DNA from: JACCZX01 sp963791315
Lineage (GTDB): Bacteria > Pseudomonadota > Gammaproteobacteria > Burkholderiales > Burkholderiaceae_F
NCBI GenBank assembly: GCA_963791315.1
Contig: CAWBRQ010000002.1
Span: 124,001-188,000, forward strand
Reading direction: 5' to 3'
DNA length: 64,000 nucleotides
Within the stretch, counting starts at the first letter, position 1. Each line of letters begins with the position of its first letter. Under the pieces are notes generated by a model, which saw only the letters and a program-made list of their open reading frames with translations, searched no databases and had not been told where the DNA came from. Shown here in pieces: positions 46,536 through 56,342 of the stretch. The position numbers were made by a program, and so were the translations under genes.

Positions 46536-47947
46536 ATGTCTCGACCCCAAGGACTTCACTCATTTCGGCCTCGATCCGCTGATTCTCGCAGCGATCACCG
46601 AGATGGGTTACGCGACGCCGACGCCGATTCAGGCGAAGGCGATTCCAGTCGTGATGAAGGGGCTCGACGTGATGGGCGCAGCGCAGACCGGCACCGGCAA
46701 GACGGCGGGTTTTGCGTTGCCGATCATTCAGAAGTTGTTGCCGCACGCAAGCGCCAGCATGTCGCCGGCGCGCCATCCGGTTCGAGCGCTGATACTGGCG
46801 CCGACGCGCGAGTTGGCCGATCAAACGGCGGACAACGTCAAGAAGTACATCGCGAAGACGCCTTTGCGTTGCGCGCTCGTCTATGGCGGCGTCGATATGG
46901 ACCCGCAAACGACAGCGCTGCGCTCCGGCGTCGAAATCCTGGTCGCAACCCCGGGCCGCCTGCTCGACCATCTGCAGCAGAAAAACACGAGCTTGTCGCA
47001 GGTGCAGATCGTCGTGCTCGACGAGGCCGATCGCATGCTCGATATGGGGTTCTTGCCCGATATCTCGCGCATCCTCAATTTGCTCCCGAAGCAACGTCAA
47101 AGCCTGATGTTCTCGGCGACGTTCTCCGAAGAGATCAAGAAGCTCGCGGCCAATTTTCTGAAGGATCCGCAGCTGATCGAAGTCGCGCGTCGCAATGCGA
47201 CGGCCGATAACGTCACACAGGAAGTGTTCAAGCTGCACGAATCCGAAAAGGTCGCGGCGCTGCTCGAACTGTTGGCTACGCGCGGTCCCGATGGTGGGCG
47301 CCTGACGCAGGTACTGGTATTCGTCAACGCCAAGATCGAGTGCCGTCGTCTCGCGCGCCAGTTGCAGAAAGCCGGTATCAACGCCGATGCGATTCACGGC
47401 GACAAGACCCAGGATGAGCGCATGAAGGCGCTTGAAGCTTTCAAGACGGATGCGATCGAGGTGCTGGTTGCCACCGATGTCGCAGCGCGCGGTCTCGATA
47501 TCGTCGAGCTGCCTGTCGTAATCAATTTCGACGTTCCGTTTGCGGCCGAGGATTACATCCATCGCATCGGTCGCACCGGCCGCGCGGGTATGAGCGGCCT
47601 GACGATCATGTTGATGACGGGTGCCGAAGAGCGGGCCGTTGCTGCGATCGAGAAATTGACGAAGCAAAAGTTTGAAATCCGGTACGTTGGAAGTTGCACA
47701 ACGCGGCCGCGGTGAGCGCAGTGACAGGCGCGATCGTCCGGCTCGGCGCGACGCCGCTGAGCGTCGGCCGGATCGGGTGCACGCATCGAGCACGCAGCCG
47801 GTCGACGATTTCTTTAGCAAGCCTTACGAACCCGGCACTTCGTCCGCAGCTACGTTACCTCCAGCCCCTACGCAACAACCGATTCCCGCTGCAGGCAAAG
47901 ACAAGCCTGTGCGCGTGGCCGCGCTGCTCGGCGGCGTCAAACGTTAG
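46536..47947 (+). CDS. rhlE: DEAD-box RNA helicase, RhlE type (frameshifted at both ends)
   Basis: An ATP-dependent RNA helicase of about 470 residues. The core frame is intact from about 46552: FTHFGLDPLILAAITEMGYA, PTPIQ, AAQTGTGKTAGFALPI (motif I), APTRELADQT (Ia), VLDEADRMLDMGF (DEAD), SATFSEEI (III), ATDVAARGLDI (V) and HRIGRTGRAG (VI). A break near 46545 separates the likely ATG from the core. A second near 47690 leads into a low-complexity Arg-rich tail ending VRVAALLGGVKR, typical of RhlE. The ATG is only four bases after the tRNA, so one transcript probably carries rpoD, tRNA and helicase. Confidence 0.92.
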
Positions 47948-47966
47948 TCGCTGGCGCAGCTTCAGT

Positions 47967-48743
47967 TCACACCAGCGCTTGAACGTCGGCGTCCACGCCG
48001 ATCGCCTGGCCCGAAATGTTCGCGCCGGCAGGCGATGCCAGGAAGACGATTAGACGCGCGATGTCTTCCGGCGCAATCAACCGACCCAAGGATGTTTTGG
48101 CCAGGGCTTCGTCGCGCACTGTTTCCATCGGCACGCCACGCGCCTGCGCCTTGTTCGCGAAGACTGAATCGATGCGGGGTCCCGCCACCGATCCAGGGCA
48201 GATTGCGTTGACACGGATGCCGTCGCTTCCGAGCTCGATCGACAGCGACTTTGTGAATCCGATCACCCCCCATTTGGACGCCGCATACGGCGTTCGAAGC
48301 GGAAAGCCGAACCGCCCCGCGGCCGACGAAAGATTCGCAATGCTCGCATTGCTGCTCTTTCGCAGAAGCGGAATTGCCAATCGCGCACACAAGAACTGAC
48401 CGGTCAGATTGACGGCGAGCGTGTGCTCCCAGTCCGCTAGCGAGACATCTTCGCAGGGCGCGGTGGGCCCCGCGATGCCGGCGTTGTTCACCAGCACGTC
48501 CAGGCCACTATGCCGTGCAAGCAGATCGTCGAAGAGACGACCGACAGCACTCTCTTCGGAGACGTCGCAGCGCGACGACGTGACGGTGGGGGCGATTGTG
48601 GAGAGCTCACCCAGTGCGCGAGTGTCGACATCACACACGTGCACTTGAGCACCCTCGTTCACGAATTCGCGCGCGATAGCGAGACCGATACCTGACGCGC
48701 CTGCGGTGACCAACACGCGTGCTGATGCAAGCCCCAGGTTCAT
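47967..48743 (-). CDS. SDR-family oxidoreductase
   Basis: A 258-residue classical short-chain dehydrogenase. The cofactor motif is VLVTAGASGIGLAIAREF, where TAGASGIG replaces the usual TGG, followed by VLVNNAGIAGPT, a catalytic Ser in NLSSAAG and TPYAASKWGVIG. The Asp in CDVDTR suggests NAD. The start at 48743 has a GGAGG site. It is divergent from the livK-type gene, sharing 124 bases of promoter DNA, which suggests that it belongs to the same catabolic unit. The substrate is unknown. Confidence 0.9.
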   Translation of the reverse strand: MNLGLASARVLVTAGASGIGLAIAREFVNEGAQVHVCDVDTRALGELSTIAPTVTSSRCDVSEESAVGRLFDDLLARHSGLDVLVNNAGIAGPTAPCEDVSLADWEHTLAVNLTGQFLCARLAIPLLRKSSNASIANLSSAAGRFGFPLRTPYAASKWGVIGFTKSLSIELGSDGIRVNAICPGSVAGPRIDSVFANKAQARGVPMETVRDEALAKTSLGRLIAPEDIARLIVFLASPAGANISGQAIGVDADVQALV

Positions 48744-48867
48744 GTGTCCTCCGTGTCCCGATGGACAGCTTTCGGTCGGCCGACTATAACGGCGATCGTA
48801 GTCAAAACCCCTGCACATTCGATCACCATAAGGGCCGCCGGATAGGCGCCCACACGAGGAGACATTA

Positions 48868-50122
48868 ATGGATCAACCGCAGTCGAATTCCCGTCGCACC
48901 ATCGTCGGTGCTGCTGGAGCTGCCGGCGCGCTCAGCGCTATTGGGTTCCCAGCAATCGTGCGCAGCCAACCCGACGCCGTGCGGCTTGGGCACTTGACGC
49001 CACTCACCGGCTTTTTGGGTCCACTGGGCGAATATGCGGTGATGGGTGTCAAGCTTGCAGTCGAGGAAATCAACGCCGCAGGCGGCATCAACGGTCGCAA
49101 GGTCGATCTGATTACCGAGGACAGCGTCAATCCCGCAAACGGCATCGACCAAGGCTGAACGACTGATCGAGCGCGACAAGGTGGTCGCGGTGATCGGAGA
49201 AATCAGTTCGGCGTCGGGACTGGCGATTGCGCAGGTCGCGCAGCGGAACAAGATCCTGTTCTTCAATACCGGCTGCAACTCGGACGAGCTGCGCGGCAAG
49301 TCGTGCAACCGCTACATGTTTCACACCGAAGCGGCCAATAGCATGTACGTCGGTGCTGCCGGTCAAGCGCTGTTACGCGACGGACTCGTCAAGGGCAAGA
49401 AGTGGTACAGCCTGACGGCCGACTATGCATTCGGCCACGATCTGTTGCGAGTTGCCAAGCGGTTCATGGAGGCGCAAGGCGGGAGCTTCGCTGCCGACGA
49501 ATTGGTCGCGACCAACGTCACCGACTTTTCTCCGTACTTGCTGAAAGTCCGCAACGCGAAGCCGGATCTCGTCGTGTCCAATCTGGCCGGCGCGCAGATC
49601 GGTAACTTCATGAAGCAGTACCTCGAGTACGGCCTACCGTTTCCGGTGGCGGGATTCGGTTTCGACACCGCGATCGCGTGGGGCGTCGGCAAGGGCAACG
49701 TAACCGGGATCTGGCCGCTGATCTGGGATGCGCAGGTCAAGTCCGCAAGTTCGCAGAAGTTCACCGCTGCGTTTACCAAAAAGTACGGCAAGCCGCCCGA
49801 GAATCAGGCGTGGGGCGACTATCTGTCGACCAAGCATCTGGCGCAGGCGATGAACGAGCTCAAGACCACGGATTCGACCAAGGTTGCCGAGCATCTCGAA
49901 AAAGGCGCGAAGTTCGATGTTCTGAAAACACGCGAGGGCTATTACCGCGCCTGGGACCATCAGCTGATGCAGCAGATGTACACACTGACTTTCTTGCCCG
50001 AGGCGAAAGTCAGGGACAAGTGGGAGCTATTCAGCTTGTCGCCACCCGTGCCGGCCGACAATCAGAGTCTGGAAATCATTGCGCCGACGCGCGAAGAAAA
50101 TCCGTGCACGATGCCGGCCTGA
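48868..50122 (+). CDS. Branched-chain amino acid-type ABC transporter substrate-binding protein (one frameshift)
   Basis: A periplasmic binding protein of the LivK/urea/amide family, about 418 residues. The leader SRRTIVGAAGAAGALSAIGF is a twin-arginine signal. The mature part begins RLGHLTPLTGFLGPLGEYA and has VVAVIGEISSASGLAIAQVA. One G too many near 49143 breaks the frame; removing it gives NPANASTKAERLIERDKV. It heads an operon with two transporter genes and two enzymes, so it probably captures the substrate that the enzymes break down. Export folded through Tat is unusual but known in this family. Confidence 0.92.
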
Positions 50123-50173
50123 TGTGAATCTACGCCGCGGCGCCTGACGAATGCCGGTGCCGCGGCTTTCACC

Positions 50174-51052
50174 ATGCTGACTCAAATCCTCGAGCAGGTA
50201 TTAAACGGCCTGCTCTCCGGAGCCTATTACCTACTGATCGCGCTCGGCCTATCGCTGATCTTCTCGCTCGGCGGATTGGTCAACCTCGCGCACGGCGCGT
50301 TCTATGCGCTCGGCGCGTATCTCGCGGTGATCGTTGCCGAGAAGCTGGGACTCGGTTTCGCGGGCTCAGCCGTCGCATCGCCGATCGTCGTTGCGCTGAT
50401 CGGGCTGGTGATAGAACGGTTTCTGTTTCGCCGTTTCTATCGCGAGGATCCGGCGCTTGGGTTGTTGCTGACGTTCGGACTTGCGATGGTCGCCGAGCAG
50501 TCGCTGCGCTGGGTATTCGGCGCCGCGCCAGTGCCGTTTTCGATTCCAACGGCGCTCAGAGGCCAGGTATTTGTCGGCGACTTCATCTACTCGAAGTACC
50601 GGTTGCTGATGCTCGGCGTAGCCGTCGCCTGCGTGGCCGGTCTGTGGTTTCTGCTGCAGCGAACGCCCTTTGGTCGTGTCGTGCGGGCCGGTGTGCAGAA
50701 CCCGGACATGGTCGCTGCGCTCGGAATTTCGTTGAAGCCCTACATGGCGAGCATCGTCGCGCTGAGTGTGGGTCTGGCGGCGTTGGCGGGCGTGCTGCTG
50801 GCTCCGATCTCAGGCGTTCACCCGGCGATGGGCGCCGAGATTCTGACCGCTGCATTCGTCGTGGTCGTCATCGGTGGGTTGGGTTCATTCTGGGGCGTCG
50901 TCTGGGCAGCGCTGATTGTCGGCGTGGTCCGTGGGCTAACGGTCTACTTCCTTCCGCCTGCAGCGGATGCGTCGATGTATCTGCTGATGCTGCTGGTGCT
51001 GCTGATCCGCCCGCGCGGGCTGACCGGCGAGCGGATTCAGCGTTTCGAGTGA
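50174..51052 (+). CDS. ABC transporter permease, LivH type
   Basis: A 292-residue inner-membrane permease with about eight helices. It starts MLTQILEQVLNGLLSGAYYL and has the family block GLSLIFSLGGLVNLAHGAFY. The cytoplasmic loop contains the MVAALGISLKPYMASIVALS motif that contacts the ATPase. It pairs with the fused LivM-type permease encoded three bases downstream. The frame is intact. Confidence 0.95.
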   Translation: MLTQILEQVLNGLLSGAYYLLIALGLSLIFSLGGLVNLAHGAFYALGAYLAVIVAEKLGLGFAGSAVASPIVVALIGLVIERFLFRRFYREDPALGLLLTFGLAMVAEQSLRWVFGAAPVPFSIPTALRGQVFVGDFIYSKYRLLMLGVAVACVAGLWFLLQRTPFGRVVRAGVQNPDMVAALGISLKPYMASIVALSVGLAALAGVLLAPISGVHPAMGAEILTAAFVVVVIGGLGSFWGVVWAALIVGVVRGLTVYFLPPAADASMYLLMLLVLLIRPRGLTGERIQRFE

Positions 51053-51055
51053 CGC

Positions 51056-53593
51056 ATGACGCCGTTGCTTCGTTCGCCTGTCTTCGTCGCTGCGGTTCTT
51101 CTGGTGGTGCTCCCGTTTCTGTTGCTGGCCGGCGGACTGACGATGACCAGCGCAACCGATGTCGTCATCTTTGCGGTCGCGTGTATGGCACTCAATATTC
51201 TGGTGGGTCAGACGGGACTGGTTTCATTCGGTCATGGGGCGTGGTTCGGGCTTGGTGCATATGCAGCCGCGCTCGCGCAGCTGCACTGGTTTCGCGGCTC
51301 GATGCTGTGGCCGACGCTGTTTGCTTTGGTATTTCTGACGTTAGCTTCGGCGGCGATCGGATTTCTAGTGCTGCGTCGGCGCGGCGTGTACTTCTCGTTG
51401 CTGACGTTGGCCCTGTCGGCCCTGGTGTACTCGGTTGCATTTCGGTGGACAGCGTTTACCGGCGGCGAAAACGGACTCGGTGGTTTGGCGCGCGCCAACT
51501 GGCTTGGCGCTGATCTTGAAAACCGCTGGGTGTATTACGCGCTGGTGGCGTCAGTCGGGCTTGCAACGGTGTACGGACTGTCGCGCTTCCACGCATCGCC
51601 GATCGGCAGCGTGTTGAATGCGATTCGCGAGAACGAGCAACGCGCACAGTTCATCGGGTATCCGACCGCTCGCTACAAGTTGGCCGCGTTCGTGCTGTCA
51701 AGCGTGCTGACCGGCTTGGCGGGTGTGCTGTTCGCGTTTCATCATCGCTTCGCATCTGCCGATCCGACTGCAGTGTCCTTCTCTGGCGAGCTGCTTGCGA
51801 TGGTCATCATCGGTGGAATGCGCAGCTTGCTCGGCCCAGCGCTCGGCGCGCTCTTCTATATCTTGTTCCGTGAATACCTGTCGATCTGGACCGCCAACTG
51901 GCTGTGGTTCTTCGGACTGCTGTTCGTCGGGTTCATCGTGTTTTCTCCCAGTGGGCTCGTCGGAGTGTGGCAGCGACTGACCGCGCCGCTGCGCAAGGGG
52001 CAGATCGAAGCTGCGGCAATGGCGGGGCGCGCGATCGAACACGGCGTTGAACTGCCCGCGTTCGTGCGCGCCCATGCAACCGATACGGGGACGGTTCTCG
52101 CCGCCCAAGGGCTTGCCAAGTCGTTCGGTGGTATTCGCGCAGTCCAGGATGCGAGCATTGCAGTCGGCGCACGCTCGCTGCACGCATTGATTGGCCCGAA
52201 CGGCGCCGGCAAGACAACGCTATTCAATCTGATCTCCGGCCTCGTGCTGCCTGATCGCGGCCGCGTGGTACTGGCCGGCGCCGACATCACGCGCGCGGCG
52301 CCGCACCGGATCGTCGCCGCTGGCGTCGCTCGCTCGTTTCAGATCACCAATCTTTTTCCCGCGCTTACGGTGCACGAGAATCTGCGCTTGGCGGTGCAGG
52401 CGCGAGCGCGCGGTCGCTTCAACGGCTGGACGCAGACCACGGAAGTCGAACCGGTGATGCAGGAAACCGCGCAACTGATTCGCTTTCTTGGTCTGAGCGG
52501 AATCGAACGCGCCGAAGCTGCCGAGCTGTCTTATGGCGGGCAGCGCTTGCTCGACATGGGTTTGGCGTTGGCGTGCGCGCCGCGTGTGTTGCTGCTCGAT
52601 GAACCCCTGGCCGGCCTCGCAGCCGCCGAGCGCGAGCGCGTCGCGCAACTCGTTAAGCGTGTCTCGTCGGATCTACCGGTGCTTCTGGTCGAACACGACA
52701 TCGATCGCGTGTTCGCGCTGGCCGATCGTGTCACGGTGATGAACGACGGCAAAGTCTTGTTTGAAGGCAGCGCGGCCGATGCGCGTTCGAGCCAGGCGGT
52801 GCGCGAGATCTATATCGGGTCCGGCACCGCCGCACTGGCCGCAACAGCTCGCGGCAGCGCCGAGCGGGCTGCTGCGCCGACGCTGCTGACGCTTGACGCA
52901 GTCGATGCGTTCTACGGTAAGAGTCACATTATCAAGAGTGTCGGGCTCACAGTGCATGAGCAGGAAATCGTTGCGCTGCTCGGTCGCAATGGCGCCGGCA
53001 AGTCGACGTTGTTGAAGACGATTATCGGCACGGTGCCGCCGGCGAACGGCACGATCACGCTCGGCGATCGGCCACTGGCGGGGCTTCCGGCATGGCAGAT
53101 TGCGCGTTTGGGCGTCGGTTACGTGCCGCAGGGCAGGGCGCTTTTTGCCGGAATGAGCGTGCGCGACAACCTGGCGCTTGCGCGACTGAAGCGGCTGGGT
53201 AAAAACGGCGGACCGGGCGTCGCATGGTCCGACGACAAGATCATCGAGTTTTTTCCTAAGCTCGCGGCGCGCCTCGACACACCGGCGGACTTTCTATCTG
53301 GCGGTGAGCAGCAAATGGTCGCTGTCGCACGCGCGTTGGCAGGTCGTGTGCGGGTGCTGTTGCTCGATGAGCCGTTCGAAGGGCTGGCGCCGACGGTGAT
53401 CGAAGAACTCTTCACGGCGTTCGATCGGCTGCGCGCCGAACTGGCGATCGTGATTGTCGAGCACAATCTCGACCTTGTGCTTGCGCTGGCGGATAGGGCG
53501 TATGTGCTCGAGCGGGGTAGCGTCGTGCATCAAGGGCCGGCAGCGGCGCTGCGCGAAAATCTCGAACTGCGGAGGCGCGTGCTGTGGATGTAG
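51056..53593 (+). CDS. Fused ABC transporter: LivM permease + LivG ATPase + LivF ATPase
   Basis: One uninterrupted frame of 845 residues joins three proteins that are usually separate. Residues 1 to about 320 form a LivM-type permease (ALNILVGQTGLVSFGHGAWF). The LivG-type ATPase follows, with Walker A GPNGAGKTT near 378, signature LSYGGQ near 490, Walker B VLLLDEPLAG and HDIDRVFAL. The LivF-type ATPase has Walker A GRNGAGKST near 642, signature LSGGEQQ near 745 and LLLDEPFEGLAP. Linkers between domains are short. With LivH and the binding protein, a full importer needs only three polypeptides. There is no sign of a frameshift creating the fusion. Confidence 0.95.
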   Translation: MTPLLRSPVFVAAVLLVVLPFLLLAGGLTMTSATDVVIFAVACMALNILVGQTGLVSFGHGAWFGLGAYAAALAQLHWFRGSMLWPTLFALVFLTLASAAIGFLVLRRRGVYFSLLTLALSALVYSVAFRWTAFTGGENGLGGLARANWLGADLENRWVYYALVASVGLATVYGLSRFHASPIGSVLNAIRENEQRAQFIGYPTARYKLAAFVLSSVLTGLAGVLFAFHHRFASADPTAVSFSGELLAMVIIGGMRSLLGPALGALFYILFREYLSIWTANWLWFFGLLFVGFIVFSPSGLVGVWQRLTAPLRKGQIEAAAMAGRAIEHGVELPAFVRAHATDTGTVLAAQGLAKSFGGIRAVQDASIAVGARSLHALIGPNGAGKTTLFNLISGLVLPDRGRVVLAGADITRAAPHRIVAAGVARSFQITNLFPALTVHENLRLAVQARARGRFNGWTQTTEVEPVMQETAQLIRFLGLSGIERAEAAELSYGGQRLLDMGLALACAPRVLLLDEPLAGLAAAERERVAQLVKRVSSDLPVLLVEHDIDRVFALADRVTVMNDGKVLFEGSAADARSSQAVREIYIGSGTAALAATARGSAERAAAPTLLTLDAVDAFYGKSHIIKSVGLTVHEQEIVALLGRNGAGKSTLLKTIIGTVPPANGTITLGDRPLAGLPAWQIARLGVGYVPQGRALFAGMSVRDNLALARLKRLGKNGGPGVAWSDDKIIEFFPKLAARLDTPADFLSGGEQQMVAVARALAGRVRVLLLDEPFEGLAPTVIEELFTAFDRLRAELAIVIVEHNLDLVLALADRAYVLERGSVVHQGPAAALRENLELRRRVLWM

Positions 53594-54531
53594 AGAAAAA
53601 AAATGTCGCGATTGTCGGGGCCGGACTCATCGGCCGCGCGTGGGCCGTCGTATTTGCGCGCTCAGGCTGGCAAGTGCGGTTGTTTGACGCGGTGCCGACG
53701 CAGCTTGCCACGGCGCGTCAGCTGATCGCGCAATCGCTGTCAGAACAGGAACAAGCAGGTCTGGTGACGGACGCGCGCGCCGCACTCGAGCGCATCGCAC
53801 CTTGCACCAGACTGAGCCAGGCGTTGGCCGATGCCTCTTGGGTGCAGGAAAACCTGCCGGAGGAAGTCGCGCTCAAGCGAACCGCTTTTGCCGAATTCGA
53901 CCGGCTCGCATCACCTGACGCGATACTCGCCAGCAGCACGTCGGCGATCGTTGCTTCGCAGTTCACATCGGATCTCACCGGGCGCGCACGCTGCCTCGTT
54001 GCGCATCCAGTCAATCCGCCGCATCTGGTGCCCGTCGTCGAGTTGTGTGGCGCCCCTTGGACCAGTGAAGCCGCTCTGGATCGCGCACGCGTGACGATGG
54101 AATCGCTTGGACAGGTGCCGGTGCTTATTCGGCGCGAGATCGAAGGGTTTGTATTAAATCGGCTGCAAGGTGCGTTGCTGACCGAAGCGATGCGGCTGGT
54201 CGCCGATGGCGTCGTGACGCCGGACGACCTCGACAAGACGATGCGCGATGGCCTAGGCATGCGCTGGTCGTTTATGGGTCCATTCGAAACGATCGAGCTC
54301 AATGCGCCTGGAGGAGTAGCCGACTATTGCGCGCGCTACAGCGGCTTTTACCGCCGGCTGGCGGGTGATCCCGCGCCGCCGGCAGTATGGGAAGAGCAAA
54401 GTGCCGAACGCGTGGCTACGGCGCTCGGCGCACCGCTGACTGCTGCGCAGCGCGAACAGCGCACCGCATGGCGCGATCGCCGTTTGCTGGCGTTACGGCG
54501 ACACAAACGGGACAGCGAATCGAAGCATTGA
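53584..54531 (+). CDS. 3-hydroxyacyl-CoA dehydrogenase family protein, L-carnitine dehydrogenase-like
   Basis: A 315-residue NAD-dependent dehydrogenase. The GTG start lies inside the end of the fusion gene (10-base overlap). The Rossmann motif is VAIVGAGLIGRAWAVVFARS, the catalytic region has SSTSAIVASQ and VAHPVNPPHLVPVVELCGAP, and the C-terminal HCDH domain has MGPFETIELNAPGGVADYC. The short length and GLIGRAWA/HPVNPP motifs fit the L-carnitine dehydrogenase and lambda-crystallin branch, which oxidises free beta-hydroxy acids rather than CoA esters. The BKACE gene next door supports this. The exact substrate is inferred. Confidence 0.87.
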   Translation: MDVEKKNVAIVGAGLIGRAWAVVFARSGWQVRLFDAVPTQLATARQLIAQSLSEQEQAGLVTDARAALERIAPCTRLSQALADASWVQENLPEEVALKRTAFAEFDRLASPDAILASSTSAIVASQFTSDLTGRARCLVAHPVNPPHLVPVVELCGAPWTSEAALDRARVTMESLGQVPVLIRREIEGFVLNRLQGALLTEAMRLVADGVVTPDDLDKTMRDGLGMRWSFMGPFETIELNAPGGVADYCARYSGFYRRLAGDPAPPAVWEEQSAERVATALGAPLTAAQREQRTAWRDRRLLALRRHKRDSESKH

Positions 54532-54547
54532 TCAAACAGGAGACGGA

Positions 54548-55492
54548 ATGGCCGTATCGGGAAAGTCACCACACAAGGTCATCATCACCTGCGCCGTGAC
54601 CGGCGCAATTCATACGCCATCGATGTCACCGCATCTGCCAGTTACACCGAAGGAGATCGCCGACGCTGCAGTCGCCGCGGCTGAAGCTGGCGCGGCAATC
54701 GTTCATCTGCATGCACGCGATCCGGTCGATGGTCGGCCGACGCAGGATCCGAAGTACTTCCTCGAGTTCGCACCCGAGATTGCGCGCCGCTCAGACGTCG
54801 TCATCAACTTCACAACCGGTGGCGCGCCCACGATGTTGGTCGAAGAGCGGCTACAGCCCGCGCTGCAGTTGAAACCCGAAGTCGCGTCGCTGAACATGGG
54901 GTCGATGAACTTTGGCTTGTACCCGATGCTCGCGCGGTTCAAGGATTTCAGATTCGACTGGGAGCGGCCGTATCTGGAAGGCTCGTTCGATCGAGTGTTC
55001 AAAAACACGTTTCGCGATATCGAATACATCCTGACTTCGTGCGCCGACAACGCGACGCGATTTGAAATCGAGTGCTACGACATCGGACATCTGTACACCG
55101 CCAAGCACTTCTTCGATCGTGGCACCGTCAAGGCACCGCTGTTCATTCAAAGCGTGTTTGGAATCCTGGGTGGCATTGGCCCGCACCCGGACGATGTCGC
55201 ACACATGAAGCGCACGGCAGACCGTTTGTTCGGCGATCAGTATCGCTGGAGCGTGCTGGGTGCCGGCCGCAATCAGTTGCCGATTGCTGCGATGTCTGCG
55301 GCGATGGGCGGCAACGTGCGCGTCGGGCTCGAAGACAGTTTGTGGTTGGGGCCCGGCAAGCTTGCCGAGTCGAACGCGGCGCAGGTGCGCGCGGTGCGCC
55401 AGATCATCGAAGGCTTAGGCCTCGAGATCGCGACGCCGGATGAAGCACGAAAAATACTTGCGTTGAAAGGCAAGGCTGCCGTCGGGTTCTGA
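54548..55492 (+). CDS. BKACE (DUF849) beta-keto acid cleavage enzyme
   Basis: A 314-residue zinc-dependent enzyme that cleaves a beta-keto acid with acetyl-CoA, giving acetoacetate and a new CoA ester. The zinc ligands are His53 and His55 in IVHLHARDP; other family blocks are VVINFTTGGAP, SLNMGSMNFG and FIQSVFGILGGIGPHPDD. AGGAGA precedes the ATG. Characterised members act on 3-keto-5-aminohexanoate, dehydrocarnitine and others. Placed after a carnitine-dehydrogenase-like gene, it could cleave dehydrocarnitine or a similar compound. Confidence 0.93.
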   Translation: MAVSGKSPHKVIITCAVTGAIHTPSMSPHLPVTPKEIADAAVAAAEAGAAIVHLHARDPVDGRPTQDPKYFLEFAPEIARRSDVVINFTTGGAPTMLVEERLQPALQLKPEVASLNMGSMNFGLYPMLARFKDFRFDWERPYLEGSFDRVFKNTFRDIEYILTSCADNATRFEIECYDIGHLYTAKHFFDRGTVKAPLFIQSVFGILGGIGPHPDDVAHMKRTADRLFGDQYRWSVLGAGRNQLPIAAMSAAMGGNVRVGLEDSLWLGPGKLAESNAAQVRAVRQIIEGLGLEIATPDEARKILALKGKAAVGF

Positions 55493-55514
55493 TCGCCGCC
55501 TTTAGCGATACCGG

Positions 55515-56297
55515 TTAGCAGGCGCCTTGCGTGTAGCTCGTGCCGTATGCGTGAGTCAATTGACCGACGGCTTGCGCGTAACTACACGCGTTGATCGTGA
55601 TGTCGTTCGGAAGCTGCGGCGGATTCCTAAAGCAGATGCGGAATGCCTGTTCGGCGGCGCCGCCTGGGCACGGTCCAGGGCGTCCTGTCGTCGACGAAGG
55701 CGTATCCGAGCTATGAGTGGTCGTTGAACCAGTGATAACGGTCGGCGGTATGAACCAGGGTTGCAAATAGTTGATCGTCAGCGGAGCGCTGCGCTTTGAG
55801 CCCGAGACATCGACGATTGTCAGAACATAAGCGACTTCGAAGGTCGGATATTTCCTGTAGAGCGGCGCGTCGAACGGCGTCTTGATCGCAACGCTCCACG
55901 TGGCGGGGTTGTTACCTGGATTGTCGATCGCTCCTGAGTATTCGTAGTTCGTCGTGATCGGCGGATCGAGCTTCGTCAGCGGTTTGCCATTAATTGCGAT
56001 CTCGATCGAGGTGGGATACGGCACGCTGAACCGTACTACGCTGCTTGCGTGATGAACCGCATGCACCGATGTAGCGTTGTACGTCGGCGGATTGAAGGTG
56101 AACGTGTTGGCATTGTTCGCGATGCTGAACGCACCGTTGCCGACGACTGAGATCAGCGTCGGAGTTGCAGGTTCGACCACTGGCACCGTGGTCGTCGTGC
56201 AGGCACTTGTGACAAGCGAAAGGCCGCAGGCAATTAGAACCAGATAGCCACGGGCGTTGTGATCACTGCTTCTGTTCATCAAGCTGCGGTTTGGCAT
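55515..56297 (-). CDS. Lipoprotein of unknown function
   Basis: A 260-residue protein whose leader ends in LIACGLSLVTSAC, a lipobox, so it should be lipid-anchored. The body is rich in Thr, Ser, Pro and Asn and looks like beta-structured surface domains. A Ser/Thr/Pro/Gly linker (near residues 195-212) leads to a Cys-containing C-terminus ending SYTQGAC. I recognise no family. It is alone, convergent with the BKACE gene. Confidence 0.6.
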   Translation of the reverse strand: MPNRSLMNRSSDHNARGYLVLIACGLSLVTSACTTTTVPVVEPATPTLISVVGNGAFSIANNANTFTFNPPTYNATSVHAVHHASSVVRFSVPYPTSIEIAINGKPLTKLDPPITTNYEYSGAIDNPGNNPATWSVAIKTPFDAPLYRKYPTFEVAYVLTIVDVSGSKRSAPLTINYLQPWFIPPTVITGSTTTHSSDTPSSTTGRPGPCPGGAAEQAFRICFRNPPQLPNDITINACSYAQAVGQLTHAYGTSYTQGAC

Positions 56298-56342
56298 TTT
56301 TTCTCTTTCGTTGTTCCAACCCGATGATGAATTGACAGACGA

